Shown: piece after piece, positions 21,108 to 30,051 of the stretch | How the letters are laid out: each line of letters starts with the position of its first letter | How positions within the stretch are numbered: the stretch's first letter is position 1 | Assembly: GCA_021234155.1 (NCBI GenBank) | Contig: JAJEKV010000272.1 | Span: 186,001-250,000, forward strand | Reading direction: 5' to 3' | Length of the DNA: 64,000 nt | DNA from: Isoetes taiwanensis | Lineage: Eukaryota; Streptophyta; Lycopodiopsida; Isoetales; Isoetaceae | Translations under genes and position numbers: made by a program | Notes under the pieces: model-generated | What the model saw: the letters and a program-made list of their open reading frames with translations, nothing else | Databases searched by the model: none | Told to the model about the DNA's origin: nothing

Positions 21108-23632
21108 CTAGCATGGGTAGTTTCGTAGGTTCCAAATATGGATACCTGTAGTATGCTTATGCCCAATTGTCTCTGCACCCCAAACCTTTTTCCTGTTGAT
21201 ATCCTCAGGTTTTATTTCCCAGAAGTATCTCCGAACTTTTCTTCCATTTTCAGTCCACTCAGATGTACCACATTGAAATTGTTTCTCTACAATTTCCACC
21301 ACATCATGGGCATTATCTAGTTTAATGTCAGGATGTTTAAGCTGTAGACCTCGTATCCATCTTTTCAATTCTGCTGCCTTCCCATCATGTTCACCTTTTC
21401 CATGGTTTGATCCAAAGAAGTTCCACATCATGTTGACCTCTGTATCACAACTGTACCTTCCAACAAAATAAAATGATTCGGGTTGCTTTGAATTGTGATC
21501 AAACACCATCGAAAATACATAGTCTTTGTTTGGGGACATTGCCTTTCTGCTTTAAGTACTCAAAATGTTTCATAAAACAATGTTGAACAAAAAGTGTGTC
21601 CGTTCCCTATCATCAGGACACATAGTAGTGTGTTTCCTTCTCAATGGTGTAAATGCGTGGATCAACTGATAGGTTATTTGAACAAATATAATTATACGGT
21701 TGTTGACCCGGCGCATGGGTGAACTTTATTACGCTCCTTAAAAGTATAATTCTCTGCGAAGTCAACCCACGGATAGGTAAGCATCTCGGGCAAGTTATCA
21801 AGGAGTTCTTTGTGCTTGGCACGCCACTTATATCGAAGTTGTGTAAAGGAAATTTTGGAAGCTTCTCCAACATTTTGTTCACGGTGGAAGACTTGCGGTT
21901 TCATTGTGTTGGTGAGCGAGCCTAGACTTCTTCTGCCATCTCACGAATACGGTTTTTCATAGTCTAGGTATTCCTACTTCACCATGCCACTATCACTAGA
22001 TTGTTCATGTGGGCGGATAGGGAACTTCTTAATCCCACACTCTTTACACTCACCCGAATGCATTCCCTCTTATGGTAAGGTTAGAATCTAGTTTTCTCAC
22101 ATAAAATTCCACGCCCACCGGACTTCTTGTGCTACTTATTTTGTATTCAGGGCTCTTGCATTCACCATATATGTCGACACACAAAGTACGACAAGTGCAT
22201 TTACTTGACTTTTGGGTGCTTAGTTCTCATACTATTGAAGCCATCTATTAGCATCTGCATTCTAACATGGTATATCTGGTGACAACTATTGAAGTCCTTT
22301 AATTTTACAACAAACCATGGTTTGACTTTTCAAACATCCTCTGTTTGATCATTACACTAGGATGTTACGTCTTGAATTTCGAACAATTGCAACTGCAAGG
22401 AAGATAACAAGGTGATCGAGATATTTATTGCACACTACATTTTCCACCACACTAGGCACCCACATAGCATATATTCTGGACATTCATCTTACACCTCGTT
22501 ATTCACCACACTAGGCACCACAAAGCATATAATATATAATTTATTGTACACCATATTTTTCACCACACTAGGCACCACATAGCATATATTACAAAGATGT
22601 ATTTTACACCATGTTATTCACCACGGTAGGGCACCACAAAGCATATATTTACAAGATTTATTTTACACCACGTGCCTCACCACACTAGGCAGCACATATC
22701 ATATATCACATCATTAATAGGCACCACACACCACGAGCAATCACTAACCACACCAACCACATATCACAAGCAATCACTAACCACATACCACATACCACAT
22801 TAACAATAAAAAATGTGGTGAAGATGAAGAAATGAAATAACACGTGATTCTTCCGGATAGTGAGTGGCATGATCCTCTCTTACATTTTAGTTTCCAATCT
22901 TCCGAACTTAACATCCTTTGTATTTGGAGAGACCCTATTGTTTTCGGTCCAAAATTGCTGCACAAGTTCTATGACAGAATTGGGAATTGCATCTACTCTT
23001 CTAACTCTTTTGTACAAAACCCATTTCCCCCCTTTGCAATCTATCTCTTCCATCTTCAATTTTGCTTTGGTAAGATTCCTAGGATGAACACCCAGCAGTT
23101 TACCAAAACCCCGAGCACTGACATGATTAGCACTTTCGGTATTAATGCTTCCTCTTACGGCCATAGCAAGGCAACTACTCTTGGCTGCTAAAGCTGTCAT
23201 TGTTGTTAGACTTCTTCACAAGTTGAATGGAAGCCACGGGTTCTGGCGACCACAATGCTCTTGGCTTGCAAATCTTTCGGCTCTTCACCAAATCACGGTG
23301 TCCATTGTGTCATCTTCCGGAAAATCTCATAAAACCTCTTTCTTATCCTTTGTCATTAAGCCTTTAGTGGTGCTATGAAATGAAGATAATAATTTCAACA
23401 CCATCGGCCCTAGTAGAGGATTACGGGTGGATCCTCCCTCTGCTGATGCAATTTTGCTAATTCTTCTTTAGCTTCCTTTTTCTTTTCCTTTGGCGTCTTT
23501 TATGATCCCCGTTCTTGTGCTGAGTTCTCTTTCTCTTACACGTGCTCCGGTTTGAGATTTTAGGCAGATTTGCTTCAAATTAAATGATTCAAAGTATGAA
23601 CCGGATTGATCCACAACCGGATTAAGCGCCAT
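21108..23632 (-). pseudogene. Unclassified DDE-type transposase, copy B
   Basis: The minus-strand ATG at 23632 opens MALNPVVDQSGSYFESFNL. After several breaks the conserved text appears as LLGVHPRNLTKAKLK and FWTENNRVSPNTKDV, then in a shifted frame HATHYPEES before a putative donor near 22848. After the repeat-filled intron come a KCTC-type cysteine cluster, a CKECGIKKF block, WVDFAENYTFK (near 21765), SFYFVGRYS, WNFFGSNHGKGEHDGKAAEL (near 21400) and RRYFWEIKPEDINRKKVW, with the frame ending at 21108. The expected C-terminal CFC cluster and ADEEKILE tail are absent, so the copy is 3'-truncated as well as frameshifted. The order of blocks matches copies A and C exactly. Confidence 0.7.
22443..22830 (-). 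repeat. 58-bp tandem repeat (CACCACACTAGGCACCACA...) inside copy B intron
   Basis: Five units start at about 22445, 22504, 22561, 22619 and 22678. Each opens CACCACACTAGGCACCACA, followed by (A/T)AGCATATATT and a TTTTACACCA segment. Degenerate ACCACA words continue to 22830. On the coding strand of copy B the core reads TGTGGTG. The array occupies the intron between the FW-x-RVSP exon and the DFAENY exon. Confidence 0.85.
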
Positions 23633-24430
23633 AGTCGTGTGCTTCAAGAAAGGCGCGGGTGGGTCGTGGGTTTAGGAATCGGTTAGGTGGAGATTGGAAT
23701 GGGACGGGTGGCGTAGGAAATTGGAATGGGACGAGTGGCCTAGGAATCGGGTTGTTGCAGTTCAAGAAATGATTGAATCCGGGCAGTACATGCACTAGGC
23801 GCCAAACAAACATTTAAAATCGCACCACAAATTTGATATCTCCCACCACATTTTTAGGGGGGACAGGGGGGACACCCAGGGTGTTCCACTACGACATGCT
23901 TTCACCCACATCGAACTTCAAGGAGATGGACAAATGGAAATTGAAGACGAACAAGCACAAAACCAGAAGAGAGAAGACCAACAAACATAGGACTAGCAGC
24001 AAGAGCCTGAGATCACCAGCTAATAAGAAGTTAGGGACACGCATGGCAGTGGTTGAGATTATCAACCAACAAGAACTTGACAAGATAGCAAACCTTATAC
24101 ATATAGTGACAAGATGCTCCTAGCTACATCGCAAAGTGTTGTAGACTTTGACTATAAGCTTACCTCAAAACCTGCTCAGGTTAACGAACTCATCTATAGA
24201 TGCCAATGCAACACTATCTAACTCATTGTTCTGATAACTTTAAAGGTTCCCAACTAATCCCAGCAACTGTTACTATCTTTGGCTATTTTGTTATAATAAA
24301 GGGTTACTGTTGCACACTTTCCTCATTGCAATCATTTACAAACTTCCAACATATGCCCAGCAATGTAGGGCATCGTTACTAGTATATATTTAACGTCAAA
24401 TATAAAGTTCGTTATAACAGTTATTTACAA
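23633..24430. other. 5' flank of copy B with CACCACA words and a basic coding-like fragment
   Basis: CACCACA words at 23822-23860 are followed by G-runs and TTCCACTACGACATGCTTTC at 23884-23903. A near-identical block is at 27163-27182. From 23907 a lysine-rich open stretch runs to 24123 (KWKLKTNKHKTRREKTNKHR, then VVEIINQQELDKIANLIHIV). It has no recognised family. Confidence 0.5.
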
Positions 24431-24985
24431 ATGAGAAACTTATGTTTATCTATAGTTGAAGAAGATGATTGGAAATTGGATATGATGTCTGAATTATATG
24501 GTTGCTTTATGATGGTACTGCATGAAAAACTGAAAAGATACACGCAGTCTTTAGTAGAACAAAGTCCGACTCTTAGCTGCCCTGGTGCTGAGACCCGTAC
24601 TAAAAGAGACCTTAAGGCATTGAGATGGGAACTTGAGTATGAAAGTTTCTATCTATATAGATAGATAGCAGGGTAACTTGAAGCTAAGTTAAAATTTAAT
24701 AATTGGCTCTGCTATTTTACAGAGGACCAGTTCTTGAAAGAGGAGCTAAAGCCGCTTGGGATCTCATCTATTCTAAAGAAGGATTGAATAAAAAGATTGC
24801 AGATACTGTCGATGCAGTGTACACCAAATTAGCGGGCCAAGAATTTAACCAGACAGAAATGAAGACTCTTGCCCTGGCCCGTTACACTCTTCTCTTCTCA
24901 AGATCTGTGGTGATCCAAAGTTTTCTATGGCACTCTATAAGTCTTGGTTTTCTTGTCTTCTCAGGGTACTTCTTAGACTCATGAT
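24431..24985 (+). other. Two unrecognised coding-like exons
   Basis: The first open stretch (24431-24664) begins MRNLCLSIVEEDDWKLDM and ends at a TAG. The second starts after a good acceptor (CTATTTTACAG, 24710-24720) with RGPVLERGAKAAWDLIYSKE and IADTVDAVYTKLAGQEFNQT. Both have amino-acid-like composition and no low complexity. The joint between them is not resolved and I recognise no family. Confidence 0.3.
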
Positions 24986-25548
24986 GGTAAGGTAACAGAA
25001 GATAGAAGATGGTAAATTTTGGAGCAAGTAAGGCAGTGTCAGCCAGATTTTGGTGCGTCACAGATATTCTATATGAAGTTCTTGAGGTATTCTGCTAGCC
25101 AGCTTTTGTTAAATCTATTGGTCCAGGCAGGATTTGTCAATCCAACGTAGCCTATATATGCTCTCGTTTTTTTTGTCCATGTCATTTTTAGTAGTTTACA
25201 TGCATGAAATAATAGTGAAGGATGTTGTCTCATTTGGTGCGTTCAATTATATTTACTTGCTCCTATTTTAATTGTATTTTTAGGTTCCTTCAGCTCAGCC
25301 TCTGTATCTTGGCATATAGCCCGAATACCGTCTGCACGACTTGGTTTATCCTTCATCATTCCTTCCCATTTTTTTAAATCTTTATTCATCTTCTCGGTCT
25401 AGAACTCAAGGTGCTGAACCTTCATTTGTAGCACCTGCAGGCTTTGATCACAAGTTTGCAACCTTGCCTTTACTTCGAATCGCCGATCTTGTAGAGTTGA
25501 TCCATTCTCCCGGTGTCTGTTGAATTCAACGGAAAGTAATCAAGGTTA

Positions 25549-25935
25549 GTACCACATGATACAACAGGCACCACTTTACACACCACAAATTCCATCATGA
25601 CAAACTTTGCACCACAAATGGTGTCATATTCACCACATGTGGTGTGGCATGTGGCACCAAACCTGGTGCCACATGCCACACACCACATATGGCACCACAA
25701 TGCACCCAAAGCACCACATATGGCAATCCATTTACCAAGCACCACAAATGGCGTCAAAAAGACACCACATGTGATGCAAAATGTGGATCCATAGTGGTGC
25801 CACATTAGACACCACATGTGGCACCACAATGCCGAAGGCACCACATCGGCATGCATCCACCACCCCATATGTGGCCGAGATAGTGTGGTGCAATATTTAG
25901 CGCAGTTAGATTGGCACCACATATGGCGGACAATC
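25549..25935 (-). repeat. CACCACA-rich array with long palindromes
   Basis: Over twenty CACCACA / TGTGGTG words occur, mostly as (T/G)GCACCACA(A/T)(A/T)TGG units without a strict period. The densest palindrome is at 25642-25681. Similar degenerate words (GGCACCATATG, ACCACAACTTCG) trail off to about 26160. Confidence 0.8.
25642..25681. repeat. Perfect 18-bp inverted repeat, 4-nt loop
   Basis: GTGTGGCATGTGGCACCA (25642-25659), loop AACC, then TGGTGCCACATGCCACAC (25664-25681) are exact reverse complements. With a two-base bulge the pairing extends further into flanking TGTGGT / ACCACA. Confidence 0.9.
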
Positions 25936-26907
25936 CACCATTCACAAGTATCACCATATCTAACATCACATATGACACTAAGTATAGAAACATATGGAAG
26001 CTAATTCACTATTAGGATAAAGGTACCACGTTTGGTACTATATGTGACACTACATATGCTACAAACTACATTATTAACATATAATTGGCACCATATGACG
26101 TCAGAATAACACATTTGGAGCTACATACTATTGTGAACTGAAATTATCCACCACAACTTCGAAACTAAAGACAAATTTCCTACACATAACTTACAACACA
26201 CCCAAATGAAGAAGTAAGTGGTGTACACGATTGTTCAAGCTTGCTAGACCTTCTTTGGAAAATAACGGTTCAATATTAAATTGCATCATATGGTGGTTCG
26301 TAAGAAGAGGGTTGAAAAGTACCTATTTTTTAATTGATTTTCCCCCGAGATTCTTCTTACGGCTTGAGGAGGCTTGAATTGTGGCCTAGTCATTTCAAGA
26401 GAGAAAGCATCATCCGTGGCATTTTACTCTGCTTCCTCACTATTTGAAATGCTTGCATGCTTCCTCTTACGTTGGGGCGGGAGGCTTGGACCTTTTTCTC
26501 TTAATTGTTGCCGTAAACTCAACCGGTTTATTTCTTTTCCTTTTGTGTTAAGGTAATACATAATGACCATAGTCTCCAGTGAGGCCATGCCTCCCCGTGC
26601 ACACTTCCTTTGTGTGATTTTTTACGTAAAGGGACATATATTCATTATACCTCTCCTTGCTCGGATTCTTTCAACCCGCATGATGAAACAAAACAATATT
26701 TTAAACTCTGAGAGAATCATGGGCATCCAGAATCTAGAATGCAACCCACAGTAAGTGGATTTTCCTAATACTTTCGGTCCCCAAGCGGACTTCGATTTCT
26801 TCTTGTGTGGCGTAATGCTTTTCTGTACATTTCCTTGTAGGTGTATCCGTGGCATTCAAGTCCGGTATGATCGAGCCATTTTCGTGATCGATCTTCTTGC
26901 CGAAATC

Positions 26908-27022
26908 GAAAATGGTCTTGCGGATTAAGGGGCGTGTCGAGTTTTTGAGGAAAATGAAAATTGAGTCAGAAATGGTCTTGCCGGATTAAGGGAGCGTGAT
27001 CAGAGTTTTTGAGGGAAAATGA
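26908..27022. repeat. Tandem duplication, about 50 bp, two copies
   Basis: AAATGGTCTTG(C)CGGATTAAGG followed by a GCGTG word and GAGTTTTTGAGG(G)AAAATGA occurs at about 26910-26957 and 26970-27021. The copies differ mainly by one-base indels. It lies upstream of the decayed minus-strand gene. Confidence 0.75.
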
Positions 27023-27091
27023 TCGTGTAATTCAGAAAGGACAAAATTTTGAATAAGTAATCATGTGTATATTTGAAAAAATAACTGCCTC

Positions 27092-27195
27092 TCCCACTAC
27101 AAATTCGGTAGTTCCCACCACACTTAGCACCCAAAAATGTGGTGCTAAAATGCACATTTTTGTTCCACTACAACATGCTTTCACCCATGTAGATA
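27092..27195. repeat. Block shared with 23822-23915
   Basis: TCCCACCACA(C)TTAG and then GTTCCACTACAACATGCTTTC here correspond to TCCCACCACATTTTTAG and GTTCCACTACGACATGCTTTC upstream of copy B. Between them lie CACCACA and TGTGGTG words in opposite orientation. In both places the block is just 5' of a minus-strand transposon-like gene, so it may be part of an element end. Confidence 0.6.
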
Positions 27196-27479
27196 CATGC
27201 TTGCTCATTATGTCCCTCTCTATTCTGTGCTTATTGGATTGTTGGGCTATAGTTGGGAACATGTAATTGAATACAAACTATTAATAGTGGTGGTGCTTTG
27301 AGAAGGATGTTACATGATACTTCATAGGAAGCTTAGTGATGCATGAGGAAACTTTCAACTTAATGCACTTTCAGTAGTTGTGTTCGTCATTTTTAGTACT
27401 ATAGAAAGTATACAACTTTGACGGTTATCCCTCATTAGCTAAGGTTATTATTAGACGGTTAGGATCTTGTACGAAGGGG

Positions 27480-27935
27480 TGGCAGTCATATCATGGCGCG
27501 GGATAATCTTACCCTGGTTTCAGGGATCCCGGAGGGGTGATACCGGAGGACGCGATCCTCAAGAGGTGTGATCCCGGAGGACGGGATCCCCGGTTACCGC
27601 ATTACTACCCAAAAATCTTGGCCCTTATAGGGATTTTTGGGGCAAACTTGCTATGGAATTTTCTCCCTCGATCCAACATCGAATCACATCGGATCGGTTC
27701 GTAGTTGGTCGGAATCGGGAGGGCAAGTGGAGGAGGTAGATGCGGAGGAGGAAGCAGGACGAGCGCCGCTGGACTTGCCTCGCTCCGATCCGGCCAAAAA
27801 AACAGCCGAAACTGTATAGTAAGGCGTTAATTGCGCGGTTAACTATAAGATCCGGGAGGAGGGGATCTCGCGTGGGGATCCCAGACGAGGGGATCCCATT
27901 TGGGGATCCTGGAAGGCAGGATCAATCCAAACCAG
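27480..27935. repeat. GC-rich island with repeated GGATCC/GATCCCGGAGG words
   Basis: GATCCCGGAGG, GGGATCCC and GGATCC words occur about a dozen times in two clusters (27515-27590 and 27848-27922). They flank a GC-rich centre containing GAGGAGGTAGATGCGGAGGAGG. Base composition departs sharply from the AT-rich surroundings. No coding family is recognised. It could be a non-autonomous element or a former promoter island. Confidence 0.6.
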
Positions 27936-28051
27936 CGTAAGTCTATCCTCAGGCATCATATCACATGAACATAGTCATGTACAACTCTATTGTTTGCCAT
28001 TATAATCATCTAGCTATAGATGCTTTCCAATACAAAACTGTAAACGTGTGC

Positions 28052-28068
28052 CCGGCGTTGCCGGGCTA
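28052..28068. repeat. Short perfect hairpin GCCCGGC-GTT-GCCGGGC
   Basis: A 7-bp GC stem with a 3-nt loop is followed immediately by TAA. Helitron 3' ends have a GC-rich hairpin shortly before CTRR, but here CTAA directly abuts the stem, with no proper spacer, so a Helitron end is only a possibility. Confidence 0.35.
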
Positions 28069-28259
28069 ATGTCATGGCATGTGTTTTTACTCCTCCTTTG
28101 AAGTCCATGTGCAACTTCGAAGCACATGATATTGGCAAGAATAGACATTATTTGCTTTTGTAGCTATTTTTGTTATTAAAATTTTCTAATGACAGTATCA
28201 TCGATATATTGACTTTGCGTTTATGGATTTCAGTAGGAAAAACAATGCTTTATAAGAAA

Positions 28260-28298
28260 TGTTTTTTTTTTTTTTTTTGGGAGGGGAGGGGGGAGGAA
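28260..28298. repeat. T-run followed by G-run tract
   Basis: About nineteen T are followed by GGGAGGGGAGGGGGGAGG. The G-runs could form a quadruplex. It sits about 700 bp upstream of WDR55. Confidence 0.7.
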
Positions 28299-28936
28299 TA
28301 TTTGGAAAGACGGATCCAAAACTTATGCTCAAAATCTCATCATTAAAGTAGTAGTTAATAGGTACCTAAAAGCATAACACAAAAATTTTGTCCTGGTTCA
28401 TTGGCGTACTTTAGTTCGTGATAGAATGTTAAATATGCATCTCTACATGGCGCACATCAACAAATACCAAATGTTGTACTTTGTGGGATGCTCCCGTGAT
28501 ATGTCACTTTTCCTACAAATAACATCTTAGCCAGGGTAAAAAGTGAAATGTGAAATACTCGTGCGAGTCATTGATTCGAACTGTCCATGATGCATCACGA
28601 CTATCAAGCATGTAAGACAACTCATCCCGAAGGTAGGCTCATATAATAGAATTAGATACTGCCTCAGGATGAAACGATTTGTAGACCCTAAAAGACGTTC
28701 CATTACATATCCGACACATGTAAGTTCTTTTGCTACTAAAACACCAATTTGTTAGTGCACAGTGTAATTTCTCATGTGATAAAAGAGATAAACAATTGAA
28801 GGTTGTAGATTGTAACATGTTTATATGGCATGGTTTATACGGTATGTTTCAATTAAAATGTTGTTATTTGCTTAAAACTTGCTGATGCTATCTATATTGC
28901 CATCAACTCAACAACAAACTTGTACATATTAAAAGC

Positions 28937-28947
28937 AAAACCCTAAA
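28937..28947 (+). promoter_or_regulatory. Telobox upstream of WDR55
   Basis: AAAACCCTAAA lies about 50 bp before the WDR55 start codon. Teloboxes (AAACCCTA) near the transcription start are typical of plant genes for ribosome and nucleolar functions, which fits this gene. Confidence 0.6.
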
Positions 28948-28995
28948 AATATCATTGTCTGATATGAACGTTAACCTAAAGGAAGGAGACGAGTG

Positions 28996-30051
28996 ATGCC
29001 GGAATCAACTATGGAAGTAAATTTCAAGGTGCAGCCTTTTGATTTGGATTTTCATCCCTCGTCCTCAATTCTGGCAGTTGGTCTCATCAGTGGCCGTGTG
29101 CATTTGTATAAATATGCCGTTGGAGCTGAGACTGTTAAGGTATGGTCTTCCCGGCCTCACAAGGAGTCATGTAGAGCCTTGAGGTTTGCAGATGGTGGCC
29201 AGGTTTTGCTCTCTGTTTCTCCGGATTGTTCTATCCATGCTACAAATGTAGAAACAGGAAAATCCCTTGCTCGACTTTCTAATGCCCATGAGGATGCCAT
29301 CAATCGGATTATTAATCTTACTGAAACTACTGTAGCAACTGGTGATGATGGAGGTAGAATCAAAATATGGGATGTTCGCCAGAATAAATGTTGTGGTAGT
29401 TTTGAGGCCCATGAGGATTATGTCACTGACATGGAGTTTGCACCAGATGTAATGCAATTACTTGGTGTAAGTGGTGATGGTACACTGTCTGTGTGCAATT
29501 TGAGGCGTAATAAGGTAGAGCACAGATCAGAGTTCTCTGAAGATGAGCTGCTATCAGTTGTTCTCTGCAAGAATGGCCGAAAAGTAATATGTGGTTCACA
29601 GACAGGAGTGATTTTGTTGTATTCATGGGGTGAATTTGCAGACTGCAATGATAGATTCCTGGGTCACCCTCACTCTGTGGATGCATTGTTGAAAGTAGAT
29701 GAAGATACGGTGGTTACTGGTTCAAGTGATGGAATTATTCGCATGGTGTCCATCCTTCCAAATAAAATGATTGGGGTCATTGGGGAGCATGCTGAATTTC
29801 CCATTGAGAGATTAGCATTCTCGCATGACCGGACAATAATTGGAAGCGTTTCCCATGACAATTCTATTAAGCTATGGACTATGACTGAAGAAGACTGCAG
29901 CAGGGCTAATGCTGGAGAGGAATCTCCAATGGATATTGCTGAGCAGTCATCCCAAATGGTTCTTGATACTGAGAAGAAAGATAAAGGCAAAAAGAAAATG
30001 AAACAGAGTATCAAGTCTTCTAAAATGGAGAACTTTTTTTCGGATTTATGA
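28996..30051 (+). CDS. WDR55: WD repeat-containing protein 55 homologue
   Basis: Intact 351-residue beta-propeller protein. The family acts in the nucleus/nucleolus in ribosomal RNA processing, and the plant member has been described as a DDB1-CUL4 partner needed for reproduction and patterning. Diagnostic text includes FKVQPFDLDFHPSS and LAVGLISGRVHLYKY at the start, GDDGGRIKIWDVRQNKC in the central WD repeats, VVTGSSDGIIRMVSILPNKM and HDNSIKLWTM in later ones. The tail is lysine-rich (KKDKGKKKMKQSIKSSKM), closing with the family-type ENFFSDL. About seven WD units fit the length, which matches plant WDR55. The ATG at 28996 is chosen; the codon before it is GTG, and another ATG at 29011 is possible. 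No intron interrupts the coding region. Neighbours are non-genic on both sides. Confidence 0.92.
   Translation: MPESTMEVNFKVQPFDLDFHPSSSILAVGLISGRVHLYKYAVGAETVKVWSSRPHKESCRALRFADGGQVLLSVSPDCSIHATNVETGKSLARLSNAHEDAINRIINLTETTVATGDDGGRIKIWDVRQNKCCGSFEAHEDYVTDMEFAPDVMQLLGVSGDGTLSVCNLRRNKVEHRSEFSEDELLSVVLCKNGRKVICGSQTGVILLYSWGEFADCNDRFLGHPHSVDALLKVDEDTVVTGSSDGIIRMVSILPNKMIGVIGEHAEFPIERLAFSHDRTIIGSVSHDNSIKLWTMTEEDCSRANAGEESPMDIAEQSSQMVLDTEKKDKGKKKMKQSIKSSKMENFFSDL

Larger units (their letters stand above)
25260..26895 (-). pseudogene. Unrecognised decayed minus-strand gene with a repeat-filled intron
   Basis: The upstream coding-like text (about 26895-26330) is basic: TPHKKKSKSAWGPKVLGKST, RQQLREKGPSLPPQRKRKHA, then TRPQFKPPQAVRRISGE, with an in-frame stop. 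After a CACCACA-filled stretch, an acceptor-like TTGAATTCAACAG near 25523 leads into coiled-coil text: QDRRFEVKARLQTCDQSLQV, a stop, and MNKDLKKWEGMMKDKPSRAD. The layout (basic N-terminus, repeat-filled intron, coiled coil) resembles the RING/FCP1 gene at 15390-19162, but no diagnostic domain remains. Its 5' flank shares a block with the 5' flank of transposase copy B. Confidence 0.35.

Noticed and set aside
22443-22830. CRISPR-like regular repeat array
   Set aside because: The 58-bp units are contiguous and diverged, without constant repeats separated by unique spacers, and the DNA is plant-like.
28052-28072. Definite Helitron 3' end
   Set aside because: The hairpin is good but CTAA touches the stem with no spacer, and no matching 5' TC end was found.
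28993-28995. Start of WDR55 at the GTG codon
   Set aside because: Plant nuclear genes start at ATG; the adjacent ATG at 28996 fits the family.
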